The notes: a model not told the origin generated them from the letters alone. DNA of 64,000 bases from Roseomonas gilardii (GCF_001941945.1 NZ_CP015583.1:671001-735000); one strand, 5' to 3'. Positions 49,747-58,999 are shown, counted from the stretch's first letter. Program-made: numbers and translations.

Positions 49747-51945
49747 TCAGCCCTCGTGCCGCAGGCGCCGGACGAGGCGCTGGAGGCCCCAGGTGACGCC
49801 CGCCCAGACAACCATCAGGCCGAGCAGCAGCGCCACGTTCTCCACCGTCGGGTGTTCCAGGATGCGGGTCATCCGGTCGCCCAGCGCCGACATCAGCACC
49901 ACGCCCGGCAGCAGGCCCAGGAAGGTGCCGGCCATGTAGTCGAAGAATCGGATGCGCATCGCCCCGGCGACGAGGTTGACCAGGGTGAACGGCGCCACCG
50001 GCAGCAGGCGGATGGCGGTGACCGCCATGATGCCGTTGCGCGCCACGCTCTGGCTGACGCGGTTGATGCGCGGCCCCAGGAAGCGCCGCAGCAGGTCCGG
50101 CCCCATGCGCCGGCCCAGGCCGTACATGGCCGCGGCGCTGAGCATGGCGCCGCCGGTGGCGTAGCCCAGCCCCGGCCAGGTGCCGAAGGCGGCGGCGGTG
50201 GCGATGATCAGCACGTTGACCGGGAAGGCCAGCAGGCCCAGCAGCAGGAAGAGGCCGATGGCGGCGAGGGGCCCCCAGCCGCCGCCTTCGTCCAGCATGG
50301 CGCGGATGGCGGAAGGGGAGACCAGCTCCGCCAGCGGCGTGTAGCGCCAGAGCAGGCCGATGGCCGCGAGCGGCAGCAGGACGAGCAGCGCCTTGAGCAG
50401 CAGCGGCCAGGGCCGGCCGCCGGGATTGCCGGGGGCGAAGTCGGCGAAGAACTCCTCCGCCCCGATCGGGCGGTGCGGGTCGGCGGCCGCTTCCAGCGAG
50501 GGCACGCGCTCGTGCCGCTTCAACTCGCCATCCTCGATGGGACGCAGGGAATGCTCCCCACCATTCAGGGCATCCACGGTGGCGAACAGCGCGCCACGAT
50601 CATCCAGGGCGGCCGTCACCGTGTCCTCCGTGGCGCCCAGATGCTCGCCCAGCAGGCGCCCCAGGGCGCGCCGCACGGCTCCGCGCCCGGCCTCGTCCCC
50701 GGCGTCCAGGATCAGGTCGCATTCCGTGTCCGTGCCCATGGAGCGGTTGCAGAGGTTGGAGGAACCGACGCGCAGCAGCCGGTCGTCGATGACCATGACC
50801 TTGGCATGCACCATGACTTCGTGTGCGGTCCTCGCCCCCTGCACATGCGGGAAGACCAGCCGGACGCGCCCCTCCATGCCGGCGCGGCGGATGGCGCGCA
50901 TGAAGCGGATGCGCCCGGCCAGCATGGTGCGGTGCTCCAGCCAGGTGTGGTGCGTCTTCGGGCAGACCAGCAGGATCTGGAGATCCGGCCGCTGCTTCAG
51001 GCGGCGGATGAAGGCGCGGGCGATGGTGCCGCAGGTGAGGAACTGGTTCTCCGCGTAGATCCAGCGTTCCGCCGTGGCGATGGTGTCGAGGTAGAGCTGC
51101 CGGATCTCGCGGATGGCGGGCTGGCGGTGCCCGTCGCGATCCTCCATGGCGGGCTCGGTGCGGGCGATGCCCAGGGCGATGTCGCGGAAATCCGGCGCCA
51201 CGCCTTCCGGCCAGGGATCGTGCCGGGCGGGTGGGGCGGGCGGCAGCTCTTCGCAGGCACCGCGCGCCCAGCGGCGGCGCACCAGCTCCGCCAGGGCGGC
51301 GGCGGCGGGGCCGTCCACCAGCATCTGCACGTCGTGGAAGGGGGGATAGGGCACGCCGCCGGGATCGACGCGCAACGGGTTGTCCGGGTCGTGCTCCGCC
51401 GTGTCCCAGCGGCGGATGGTCAGGTCCAGCCCGCCGGCGAAGGCGATGGCGCCGTCCACCACCACGATTTTCTGGTGATGGGAGGCGCCGAAGGGAACGG
51501 TGTCATCCAGGCAGAGCTCGACATTCGGCGGCGTGTTCCAGCGCAGCGCCAGCACCGGCAGCAGTTCGCGCTCCATGGCGTAGAGGACGGAATAGTCCCA
51601 GAGGAGCAGATGGACCCTGAGGTCGGGATTGCGCTCGGCCAGGGCGCTCAGGAAGGGGCCGAGCGTTTCCGGAAGCCCGTCCTCCACCCGGCCGGAGGGG
51701 CCCACCAGCGGCGTGCGGCTGTCGATGTCCCAGCCGACGATCTGGATGCTGTGCCGTGCGTTGCGGAGCGCCCGGCGCAACGCGTCGTAGTACGGTGCGG
51801 CATCCGGCAGCAGCGTGGCCCGTTCCGCGCGCGCCAGCCGCCAGAGATTGCGGCCGGGCTGAAGGAGCGCCACGCGTTCCGACAGCATCGCCGGCCGCCA
51901 TCGCCTGATCGCCCTGATGTCACCCACCCGCAAGCCACCTGCCAT
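49747..51945 (-). CDS. PLD-VTT fusion: phospholipase D domain plus SNARE-associated/DedA-like membrane domain (PLD copy 2)
   Basis: A 732-residue protein. The N-terminal half has two HKD motifs, HHQKIVVVDGAIAFAGG and VHAKVMVIDDRLLRVGSSN. The C-terminal third is a VTT membrane domain: LFLLLGLLAFPVNVLIIATAAA, GRRMGPDLLRRFLGPR, and GIMAVTAIRLLPVAPFTLVN, with several membrane spans. VTT/DedA proteins include lipid scramblase-like members, so a combined lipid-modifying and lipid-handling protein is plausible. A similar fusion is known in other bacteria. It precedes EEP copy 2. Confidence 0.88.
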   Translation of the reverse strand: MAGGLRVGDIRAIRRWRPAMLSERVALLQPGRNLWRLARAERATLLPDAAPYYDALRRALRNARHSIQIVGWDIDSRTPLVGPSGRVEDGLPETLGPFLSALAERNPDLRVHLLLWDYSVLYAMERELLPVLALRWNTPPNVELCLDDTVPFGASHHQKIVVVDGAIAFAGGLDLTIRRWDTAEHDPDNPLRVDPGGVPYPPFHDVQMLVDGPAAAALAELVRRRWARGACEELPPAPPARHDPWPEGVAPDFRDIALGIARTEPAMEDRDGHRQPAIREIRQLYLDTIATAERWIYAENQFLTCGTIARAFIRRLKQRPDLQILLVCPKTHHTWLEHRTMLAGRIRFMRAIRRAGMEGRVRLVFPHVQGARTAHEVMVHAKVMVIDDRLLRVGSSNLCNRSMGTDTECDLILDAGDEAGRGAVRRALGRLLGEHLGATEDTVTAALDDRGALFATVDALNGGEHSLRPIEDGELKRHERVPSLEAAADPHRPIGAEEFFADFAPGNPGGRPWPLLLKALLVLLPLAAIGLLWRYTPLAELVSPSAIRAMLDEGGGWGPLAAIGLFLLLGLLAFPVNVLIIATAAAFGTWPGLGYATGGAMLSAAAMYGLGRRMGPDLLRRFLGPRINRVSQSVARNGIMAVTAIRLLPVAPFTLVNLVAGAMRIRFFDYMAGTFLGLLPGVVLMSALGDRMTRILEHPTVENVALLLGLMVVWAGVTWGLQRLVRRLRHEG

Positions 51946-52128
51946 ATCCGAACCGAGGCCCTAACGCGGCGAGGGCGGGTCCGTTTTGCATTGCGGGAGC
52001 CCTGCGCCGCGGGCCCGCGCGTGCCGGACCCACCCGTTACAAGTTATGGTTGGGGAAACCGGCGATCAATCCGTTGCCGGATGGCCGCTCGCGCCACGGC
52101 GGGGCTCGGTGGACCGGAGGCCGGAGCC

Positions 52129-52584
52129 TCAGTCCGCCCGGTACTGGGCCGGGTCGGAGATGCCCATCTCGTGGCCCTTGCGGTCGAAGGCTTCCTCATA
52201 GACCACCGCCAGCCGGGTCTTCACCTCGCCATCGGCGTAGTGCTGGCCGCTCGGCTCGCTGGCGCGCGGCGCCTCGGCGCCCAGGGAGACCAGATAGAGG
52301 CCCTGGGCCCGCAGACCCTCGGCATGCATGGCTTCCACGTTCAGCCGCGTCTCCGCCTCGCCCAGCTTCTCCCGCAGCCCCGCTAGTTCCTCCCGCAGCG
52401 CGGTGATCTCGCGCGCTTGGGCCGCCATGCGGGTCTTCCCGGAGGCCAGTTCGTCCTTCTGGCTGCTGGCCTGCATCCGCAGCCGGACCACTTCGTCCGC
52501 CAGCCGCAGGCTCATGCTCTCCAGCTCGTCGATCGTCGCCGCCGGGGCATGGGCGAGGGCGACGAGGGGGGGCGGGATGGGCAT
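52129..52584 (-). CDS. 151-aa coiled-coil protein, unrecognised
   Basis: A hydrophilic protein whose residues about 16-90 form a heptad-rich coiled coil (LRLADEVVRLRMQASSQKDE, ITALREELAGLREKLGEAE). The tail LAVVYEEAFDRKGHEMGISDPAQY is globular or extended. No domain name can be given. The start is strongly marked by AGGAGGA before ATG 52584. A set of imperfect 12-13-base repeats lies immediately upstream. Confidence 0.65.
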   Translation of the reverse strand: MPIPPPLVALAHAPAATIDELESMSLRLADEVVRLRMQASSQKDELASGKTRMAAQAREITALREELAGLREKLGEAETRLNVEAMHAEGLRAQGLYLVSLGAEAPRASEPSGQHYADGEVKTRLAVVYEEAFDRKGHEMGISDPAQYRAD

Positions 52585-52595
52585 GCGGTCCTCCT

Positions 52596-52646
52596 GGCTT
52601 TTCCTGGGGGCTTTTCCCGGGGCTTGTCCCGGGCGCTTCTTCCCGG
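52596..52646 (-). repeat. Four imperfect 12-14-bp repeats in the leader of the coiled-coil gene
   Basis: Read forward, GGCTTTTCCTGG, GGCTTTTCCCGG, GGCTTGTCCCGG and GCGCTTCTTCCCGG follow one another, the last ending at 52646. On the minus strand they give CCGGGaaAAGCC-type units just upstream of the Shine-Dalgarno sequence. They could be protein-binding sites in DNA or RNA. Confidence 0.6.
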
Positions 52647-52769
52647 GTCCGGCCGGTTAGGCGGGCCAGGCGGCAGGATTATGGCCGCTTCCCGCCGGAG
52701 GATCGAGAAAGGTGCGATTTCCGCGCCCTGGCCGCCGCTTCCGGCTGTCCGGGGCGGGTGGCGGGCGTT

Positions 52770-54407
52770 TCAGGCGGCGGCCCGCGTCTCCGCCTCGCCC
52801 ACCAGGCTGCGCCCCACCGCCTCGGCGATGCGGATTCCGTCCACCCCGGCGGACAGGATGCCCCCGGCATAGCCCGCGCCCTCGCCGGCCGGGAACAGGC
52901 CGCGGGTGTTCAGGCTCTGCAGGTCCTCGCCGCGCCGGATGCGGAGCGGGGAGGAGGTGCGCGTCTCCACCCCGGTCATCACCGCATCCTCCATGGCGAA
53001 GCCCGGGATCTGGCGGGCAAAGGCGGGCAGGGCCTCGCGGATCGCCGCCACCGCGAAATCCGGCAGGCAGAGCGAGAGGTCGGTGGGCGTCACGCCGGGT
53101 CTGTAGGACGGGACGACGGCGCCGAGTTCCGTGGAGGGGCGCCCGGCCAGGAAATCGCCCACGCGCTGGGCCGGGGCGGCATAGGTGCCGCCGCCCGCCT
53201 GGAAGGCCAGGGATTCCCAGTGGCGCTGGAACTCGATGCCGGCCAGCGGCCCGCCCGGATAGTCCTCGGGGTTGATGCTGACCACGATGCCGGAATTGGC
53301 GTTCCGCTCGGCCCGCGAATACTGGCTCATCCCGTTGGTCACGACACGGCCGGGTTCCGAGGTCGCGGCCACCACCGTGCCGCCGGGGCACATGCAGAAG
53401 GAATAGACCGCCCGCCCGTTGGCGGCGTGGTGAACCAGCTTGTAGTCCGCCGCCCCCAGGGTCCTGTGCCCGGCGAAGGGGCCGAAGCGGGCCCGGTCGA
53501 TCAGCGACTGCGGATGCTCGATCCGCACGCCGAGGGAGAAGGGCTTGGGCTCCATGTAGACGCCGCGCTCGTGCAGCATGGCGAAGCTGTCGCGGGCGCT
53601 GTGGCCCAGGGCCAGCACCACATGGTCGGCGCGGATGCGCTCGCCGTCCTGGAGCGCCACGCCGCGGACCCGGCGCGTGCCGTCGGCTGCGGTCTCGATC
53701 TCCAGATCCTCGACCCGCGCGCCGAAGCGGTACTCGCCGCCCAGGGATTCCACCGTCTCACGGATGCTCTCGACCATGGTGACGAGGCGGAAGGTGCCGA
53801 TATGCGGCTTTGAGACGAACAGGATCTCCTCCGGCGCCCCCGCCTTCACGAACTCCTCCAGGACCTTCCGGCCGAGATTCTGCGGGTCCTTGATGCCGGA
53901 ATAGAGCTTGCCGTCGGAGAAGGTGCCCGCCCCGCCCTCGCCGAACTGCACGTTGCTTTCCGGCGTCAGAGCCGATTTGCGCCAGAGCGCCCAGGTGTCC
54001 TTGGTGCGCTCCCGCACCACCTTGCCGCGCTCCAGGATGATGGGGCGGAAGCCCATCTGCGCCAGGATCAGCCCGGCCATCAGCCCGCAGGGGCCGGCGC
54101 CGATCACCACCGGGCGGTTGGCGAAGCCCTCCGGCGCCCGCGCCACGAAGCGGTAGCGCGTGTCCGGCGCCGGGGCGACATGGTGGTCCCGGGCGAAGCG
54201 GCGCAGCACGGCGGCCTCGTTCCGCAACTCCACGTCCAGCGTATAGACCAGCAGGATCTGCGACTTCTTGCGCGCGTCATAGCCGCGCCGGGCCACGGTG
54301 AAGCCTAGCAGGTCCCCCTCCGGCACGCCGAGGCGGCGCAGCAGCGCGGCACGCAGGGCGGGCTCGGGATGGTCCAGGGGCAGGCGGAGCTCGGTCAGGC
54401 GCAGCAT
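52770..54407 (-). CDS. FAD-dependent oxidoreductase (NAD(P)/FAD dehydrogenase, COG2509-like)
   Basis: A 545-residue flavoprotein. It opens MLRLTELRLPLDHPEPALRA, the usual start of this family. The FAD motif is RPVVIGAGPCGLMAGLILAQ. GEGGAGTFSDGKLYSG, VCSFCMCPGGTV-like SFCMCPGGTVVAATSE, and the C-terminal GEGAGYAGGILSAGVDGIRI are conserved family blocks. The physiological substrate is unknown. ATG 54407 is chosen by family alignment; the frame runs open far upstream but that part is shadow of hemA. Confidence 0.85.
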   Translation of the reverse strand: MLRLTELRLPLDHPEPALRAALLRRLGVPEGDLLGFTVARRGYDARKKSQILLVYTLDVELRNEAAVLRRFARDHHVAPAPDTRYRFVARAPEGFANRPVVIGAGPCGLMAGLILAQMGFRPIILERGKVVRERTKDTWALWRKSALTPESNVQFGEGGAGTFSDGKLYSGIKDPQNLGRKVLEEFVKAGAPEEILFVSKPHIGTFRLVTMVESIRETVESLGGEYRFGARVEDLEIETAADGTRRVRGVALQDGERIRADHVVLALGHSARDSFAMLHERGVYMEPKPFSLGVRIEHPQSLIDRARFGPFAGHRTLGAADYKLVHHAANGRAVYSFCMCPGGTVVAATSEPGRVVTNGMSQYSRAERNANSGIVVSINPEDYPGGPLAGIEFQRHWESLAFQAGGGTYAAPAQRVGDFLAGRPSTELGAVVPSYRPGVTPTDLSLCLPDFAVAAIREALPAFARQIPGFAMEDAVMTGVETRTSSPLRIRRGEDLQSLNTRGLFPAGEGAGYAGGILSAGVDGIRIAEAVGRSLVGEAETRAAA

Positions 54408-54562
54408 GTCGGCGGCAGGATGCGGGTCATCCGGGGACAGATAGGTCGCGCCACCGCGCGCACCAAGCCGGAGAAACGTCGCCCGCGCCATGCGCCCGAT
54501 GCGCGGCGGGCGGGAAGGGGGGCGTCCGCCCCCGCTCATCCCGTGTCCCCAGGTGGCTGTCC

Positions 54563-55765
54563 TCAGGCGGCCGAGGCGGCCCGGAGCTGCCGCAGCACCT
54601 TGGCCACCGCCTGCGCGGCCTGCTCGATCTCGGCATCGCCATGCAGGGGGGTGGGGGTGAAGCGCAACCGCTCCGTGCCGCGGGGAACGGTCGGGTAGTT
54701 GATCGGCGTCACGTAGAGGCCGTGCTCCTCCAACAGGAGGCGGCTGACCTCGCGGCACAGGGCGGCGTCGCCGACCCGCACCGGCACGATATGGCTCATC
54801 GAGGGCATGGGCTCGACCCCGGCCGCGCGGAAGGCCGATTTCAGCCGGGCCGCCCGTTCCTGGTGCCGCTCCCGCAGCGCCGTGGCACCCTTCACATGGC
54901 GCACCGAGGCCAGGGCGGCGGCGGCGATGCAGGGCGGCATGGAGGTGGTGAAGATGAAGCCCGAGGCGGAGGAGCGCAGCCAGTCGATCACCGCCGCGTC
55001 GCCCGCCACATAGCCGCCATGGCAGCCGAAGGCCTTGCCCAGCGTGCCCTGGACGATGTCGATGCCGTCCAGCACCCCGTCCCGCTCCGCCACGCCCGCG
55101 CCATGCTCGCCATACATGCCGACGGCATGCACCTCGTCGAGATAGGTGAGCGCCCCGTGCCGGCGGGCGACGGCGATGATGTCCGCCAGCGGGCCGATAT
55201 CCGCGTCCATGGAATAGACGGATTCGAAGGCCACCAGCTTGTTCACGCCCGGCTCGGCGCGGGCGAGCAGCTCGTCCAGATGGGCCACGTCGTTGTGGCG
55301 CCAGATCGCCTTCCGGGCGTTCCTCATGCCCGCGATCATGGAGGCATGGTTCTTCTCGTCCGAGAAGACCTGCCAGTTGCCGCCCATGCTGGCCAGGATG
55401 GTGCCCAGCGCGGCCTGGTTGGCGACATAGCCGGAGGTGAAGACCAGCGCCGCCTCCTTCCGGTGCAGCGTGGCCAGCTCGGCCTCCAGCGCCACGTGAT
55501 AGGGCGTGTTGCCGGAAATGTTGCGGGTGCCGCCGGAGCCGACGCCGTGCTCCTCCACCGCCCGCTTGGCGGCTTCCGCCAGGATGTCCGAGCCACCGAG
55601 GCCGAGGTAGTCGTTGGAGGACCAGACCAGCACCTCCCGCCCATCCGGCAGGGTGTAGCGGGGGAAGCCCTGGCGCGACTTGCTGAGGTCGGCAAAGGTC
55701 CGGTAGCGCCCCTCGGCCTTCATCTGGGCGAGTTCGCGGCGGCAATGATCGTGAAAGGCGTGCAT
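54563..55765 (-). CDS. hemA: 5-aminolevulinate synthase (C4 pathway)
   Basis: A 400-residue PLP enzyme that condenses glycine and succinyl-CoA to ALA, the first haem step in alphaproteobacteria. SSNDYLGLGGSDILAEAAKRA, GSGGTRNISGNTPYHVALE, FTSGYVANQAALG, VFESVYSMDAD-like AFESVYSMDADIGPLAD, DEVHAVGMYGEHGAG and QGTLGKAFGCHGGYVAG (the PLP lysine) are present. It is a full-length, intact gene, 39 bases upstream of the phosphatase gene's 3' end on the same strand. Confidence 0.97.
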   Translation of the reverse strand: MHAFHDHCRRELAQMKAEGRYRTFADLSKSRQGFPRYTLPDGREVLVWSSNDYLGLGGSDILAEAAKRAVEEHGVGSGGTRNISGNTPYHVALEAELATLHRKEAALVFTSGYVANQAALGTILASMGGNWQVFSDEKNHASMIAGMRNARKAIWRHNDVAHLDELLARAEPGVNKLVAFESVYSMDADIGPLADIIAVARRHGALTYLDEVHAVGMYGEHGAGVAERDGVLDGIDIVQGTLGKAFGCHGGYVAGDAAVIDWLRSSASGFIFTTSMPPCIAAAALASVRHVKGATALRERHQERAARLKSAFRAAGVEPMPSMSHIVPVRVGDAALCREVSRLLLEEHGLYVTPINYPTVPRGTERLRFTPTPLHGDAEIEQAAQAVAKVLRQLRAASAA

Positions 55766-55804
55766 GGCGTCTCCGCGACAGGCGGGAGGGTATAAGGGAG
55801 CGAC

Positions 55805-56461
55805 CTACTCCCGCCGCAACAGCCCGTCCACGATGCGGTCGGCCCAGGGGCGGGAGGTGTAGGACCGGCGAAGCGCGGCCTCGTCGTAATCCTCGCGCAA
55901 CCAGTCGAGGAAGGGCTTGGGCGCGGCTTTCGCATAGAGCCGGAAGAAGGCGTCGAGAATCCCGGTCTTGCTGGCGGAGATATGCCCCCAGCGCAGGGAG
56001 AGCTGCGCCATCGCCTCCTCGGGCGAACGTCCCTGCAGCAGCAGCCAGAGCCCCGCCGCGAGGCCGGTGCGGTCGGCGCCGGACTTGCAGTGGATCAGCA
56101 CCGGTTCCTCGATCCGCCCGAAAAGTTCCGCCAGGCGCAGGATGCGCTCCTTGTGCGGGGCGCCCCGGCTCTCGAAGGGAGCATCGTAATGCGCCAGGCC
56201 CAGGTGTTGCGCGGCCTCCCGCGACAGGGCGTCGGAGCCGCATTCCACCCGCTGCCCCCGGAGGTTGACCACGGAGCGCAGGCCGAAGCGCCGCATGGCC
56301 CGGGCGAGCTGCCAGGGCTGTGGATGGTTGGAGCGGTACAGGCGGCCCGGCTCGACCACGCCCCAGTTCCGCCAGCCGATGCGCAGGATGGAGTGGTCGT
56401 GCAGGAGGCTGTCCGCCCAGGCGGCGCGCCGCCCAGCGGGGGTGGAGGGATCTTTCGGCAC
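55805..56461 (-). CDS. Tyrosine/dual-specificity-type protein phosphatase
   Basis: A 218-residue CX5R phosphatase. The active-site loop is LIHCKSGADRTGLAAG (Cys ... Arg), with a Lys in second place. The preceding segments VVEPGRLYRSNHPQPWQLAR and SVVNLRGQR match bacterial DSP-like phosphatases (Siw14-like in general shape). Substrate could be phosphotyrosine, inositol phosphate or polyphosphate. The start is inferred as GTG 56461 because related proteins begin shortly before the RRAAWADSLL segment; no strong SD was seen and an upstream ATG at 56647 cannot be excluded. Confidence 0.8.
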   Translation of the reverse strand: MPKDPSTPAGRRAAWADSLLHDHSILRIGWRNWGVVEPGRLYRSNHPQPWQLARAMRRFGLRSVVNLRGQRVECGSDALSREAAQHLGLAHYDAPFESRGAPHKERILRLAELFGRIEEPVLIHCKSGADRTGLAAGLWLLLQGRSPEEAMAQLSLRWGHISASKTGILDAFFRLYAKAAPKPFLDWLREDYDEAALRRSYTSRPWADRIVDGLLRRE

Positions 56462-56635
56462 GCCGTGGGTATGGCGTCGCGCCCGGGCCAGGACAAGCGG
56501 CAGGGGCAGGGTGGAAACGCGGGGCTGCAACCCCGCGCCGGGGCGGGCCGGCGGCTGGGCAACGGAGCCCTGCCCGGGCGCGTTAGGGGGACGGGGCCAG
56601 AAAAGAGCCAGAAAAGGGAAAGCAAGGAAGACGCC

Positions 56636-56827
56636 ATGAGCAATGCCCATCTCCCCCCGGTGCCGCCGGAGAACCGCAGCCCGCATGGCGGCAGCAATGC
56701 CGGAAAGGGCGAGATCTCCTCGAAGGAGGCCAAGGCCAACGCCACGCAGCGCGACCCGGCGCAGCAGGGCCGCCAGGGCAACACGCATCAGAACACGACC
56801 CACCAGGGCTATCAGCAGGACCGGTGA
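56636..56827 (+). CDS. 63-aa hydrophilic small protein (disordered)
   Basis: A 63-residue protein with AAGGAAG before ATG 56636. It is dominated by Asn, Gln, Gly, Ser and charged residues, and has no Cys, Trp or Phe. Examples are SNAGKGEISSKEAKANATQR and GRQGNTHQNTTHQGYQQDR. It has the character of hydrophilin-like stress proteins. The neighbour at 56830 has the same character and follows after two bases, so they form a small operon. Confidence 0.65.
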   Translation: MSNAHLPPVPPENRSPHGGSNAGKGEISSKEAKANATQRDPAQQGRQGNTHQNTTHQGYQQDR

Positions 56828-56829
56828 GC

Positions 56830-57033
56830 ATGTCCACCAGCAGGAAGACCGAGGAAGCCGACCGTTCCGGCGGTGGTCCCGGCAGCAGCCACCAGGGTGG
56901 CAGCCATGGCCATGCCACGCGCCATGCGGAGGAGCCCCGGCCCGGCGAGGCCACCAGTACGTCGCGGAGCCAGGTCTCCGGCGGCGGTGGCGAGGCGGAC
57001 CGCCACCACAGTTCCGATCCGCGCCGCAAATAG
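56830..57033 (+). CDS. 67-aa hydrophilic small protein (disordered)
   Basis: A 67-residue protein rich in Ser, Gly, His, Arg and Glu, with no Leu, Ile, Phe, Tyr, Trp or Cys. AGGA lies ten bases before ATG 56830, within the end of the previous gene; GTG 56824 is an alternative start. HQGGSHGHATRHAEEPRPG gives it a metal-binding look through its histidines, but this is only suggestive. Function unknown. Confidence 0.55.
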   Translation: MSTSRKTEEADRSGGGPGSSHQGGSHGHATRHAEEPRPGEATSTSRSQVSGGGGEADRHHSSDPRRK

Positions 57034-57160
57034 CGGCGATAGGGGGCGGTGATGGTGACGGTGCGACGCACCATTCCCGCGACCGCCGGAGGGGCCTAAG
57101 TCAGGAGGATCGGGCCGGGGCGCCTCGCCCCGGTCCATACCCTTTTGACCAGGAAGCCCG

Positions 57161-57715
57161 ATGAGCGATCCCCTCACGATCCTGGCCCTGTCCGGCAGCC
57201 TCCGGAAGGGCTCCTACAACACGGCACTGCTGCATGCGGCCGCGGAACTGGCGCCTTCTGGCACCACCGTGAGGATCTTCGACCTGTCCGAGATCCCGCT
57301 GTATAACGACGACGTCCGGACCCAGGGCTACCCGGCCCCGGCCGAGGCCCTGCGAAAGGCTGTCGCGGAGGCGGATGCGCTGCTCATCTCCACGCCGGAA
57401 TACAACCGTTCCTTTTCCGGGATCATTAAGAACACGCTGGACTGGGTTTCGCGGCCGCCCGCACCGCCGGCCGCCGGCAAGGCGGCCTCGGTGATCGGCG
57501 CCGGGCCCGGAGCCCTGGGCACGGCGCTCGCCAACTACCAACTCCGGCAGGTGCTCTCGGTCATGGGCTGCCACGTCGTGCCCGGCGCCGAGGTGCTGGT
57601 CGGTGGCGCCGGCAGCAAGTTCGACGCGGAGGGGCGCCTGACCGACGAGGGCACCCGGAAGTTCCTGGGCGAGCATCTGGCGAAGCTGGCCGACCTGGCG
57701 CGCCGCCTGAAATAA
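57161..57715 (+). CDS. NADPH-dependent FMN reductase family protein
   Basis: A 184-residue flavodoxin-like protein. ILALSGSLRKGSYNTALL binds FMN phosphate, and LISTPEYNRSFSGIIKNTLDWVSRP is the SxPxYNxxxxG...KNxxDW signature of the NADPH-dependent FMN/quinone/azo reductases. It uses NAD(P)H to reduce flavins, quinones or similar electrophiles. The gene lies alone between small proteins and the opposite-strand hemF. Confidence 0.93.
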   Translation: MSDPLTILALSGSLRKGSYNTALLHAAAELAPSGTTVRIFDLSEIPLYNDDVRTQGYPAPAEALRKAVAEADALLISTPEYNRSFSGIIKNTLDWVSRPPAPPAAGKAASVIGAGPGALGTALANYQLRQVLSVMGCHVVPGAEVLVGGAGSKFDAEGRLTDEGTRKFLGEHLAKLADLARRLK

Positions 57716-57745
57716 GGCAGCCCGGGCCTCTTCAGGAGCAGGGGA

Positions 57746-58705
57746 TCAGGGCCAGCGGACCTCGGGCGGCAGGGACATCAGGATCGCCTCGGTGTTGCCG
57801 CCCGTCTTCAGCCCGAACAGGGTGCCGCGATCGTGGATCAGGTTGAACTCCACGTAGCGGCCGCGCCGGACGAGCTGGTTCTCCCGCTCCTCCGGCGTCC
57901 AGGCCTCATGCATCCGCCGGCGCACGATGGCCGGATAGGCGGCGAGGAAGGCCTCGCCCACGTCGCGGGTGAAGGCGAAGTGATCCGGCAGCCGGTCCGC
58001 CGTGTCATCCCGCCCCAGCCAGTCGTAGAAGATCCCGCCCAGCCCGCGCGGCTCGTTGCGGTGCGGCAGGAAGAAGTACTCGTCGCACCAGGCCTTGAAG
58101 CGCGGGTAGTAGGCCGGGTCGTGCCGGTCGCAGGCGGCGCGGAAGGCCGCGTGGAAGCCCGCCGCGTCCTCCTGCGCCTCGGGCGCCTCCGGCACCATGG
58201 GCGTCAGGTCGCCGCCGCCACCGAACCAGCCCCGCGTCGTGGTGATGAAGCGCGTGTTCATGTGTGCCGCCGGCACGCGGGGGGAACGCATATGCGCCAC
58301 CAGCGACACGCCGGTGGCCAAGAAGCGCGGGTCCTCCTCGGCACCGGGAATCGAGCGGCGGAATTCCGGCGAGAACTCGCCCCAGACGGTGGAGACGTTC
58401 ACCCCCACCTTCTCGAACACCCGCCCTCGCATCACCGACATCACGCCGCCGCCGCCATCCGCGCGCTGCCAGGCGCGGCGCTCGAAGCAGCCGGGCGGCA
58501 TGTCGGCATGCGGGCCGGCGGAGAGTTCCGTCTCGATGGCCTCGAAGGCGGCGCAGAGCCGGTCGCGCAGCGATTCGAACCAGGCGCGGGCGGGGGCGGC
58601 GAGGGGATGGCGCGACAGGGCGGCATCCGTCTCCCCGGTCCGGGCCTCGCCACGGGCCTCGGCGGCGCCATCCGGGCGGAGGCCGTCGGGCGGGATCTGT
58701 GTCAT
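57746..58705 (-). CDS. hemF: Oxygen-dependent coproporphyrinogen-III oxidase
   Basis: A 319-residue aerobic haem enzyme that decarboxylates coproporphyrinogen III to protoporphyrinogen [71 protein letters not shown] and [20 protein letters not shown] are diagnostic. The first 40 residues are a variable tail. It is divergent from petABC, sharing a 294-base region. Confidence 0.97.
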   Translation of the reverse strand: MTQIPPDGLRPDGAAEARGEARTGETDAALSRHPLAAPARAWFESLRDRLCAAFEAIETELSAGPHADMPPGCFERRAWQRADGGGGVMSVMRGRVFEKVGVNVSTVWGEFSPEFRRSIPGAEEDPRFLATGVSLVAHMRSPRVPAAHMNTRFITTTRGWFGGGGDLTPMVPEAPEAQEDAAGFHAAFRAACDRHDPAYYPRFKAWCDEYFFLPHRNEPRGLGGIFYDWLGRDDTADRLPDHFAFTRDVGEAFLAAYPAIVRRRMHEAWTPEERENQLVRRGRYVEFNLIHDRGTLFGLKTGGNTEAILMSLPPEVRWP

Positions 58706-58742
58706 TTCGGCACCCCGATTGTGTCGGGCGTGGCAGGTGGCG

Positions 58743-58771
58743 TTGCCACCCGTCGCGCCACCGACTTATAT
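58743..58771 (+). promoter_or_regulatory. Candidate petABC promoter
   Basis: TTGCCA (58743-58748) and TTATAT (58766-58771) are 17 bases apart on the plus strand, in the hemF/petA divergent region. If used, transcription would begin about 220 bases before petA, giving a long leader. The hemF promoter on the other strand was not identified. Confidence 0.5.
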
Positions 58772-58999
58772 GGTCGCAACAAGGGGGTGGAAACGGTGGC
58801 CTGTTGGGCCCCTTTCGCGTCCCCCCAATGTCTGAGGCCGGGTGCGCCCCCTGGGCGAGCCTGACAAGAGGACGAACGGCTGTCTGGTTTCCATGCCTTC
58901 CGGGGTGGGCGTGTCCAGAATGGGCATGCCCTCAGAATCGGGTGTCGCGGAACGGGCTGGCCGGGGCACAAGATCTGGCGACGTGGGACGACAAGACGC

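Noticed and set aside
49714-52386. An 890-codon plus-strand frame opposite the PLD-VTT gene
   Set aside because: It is antisense to HKD and VTT motifs and is a GC shadow.
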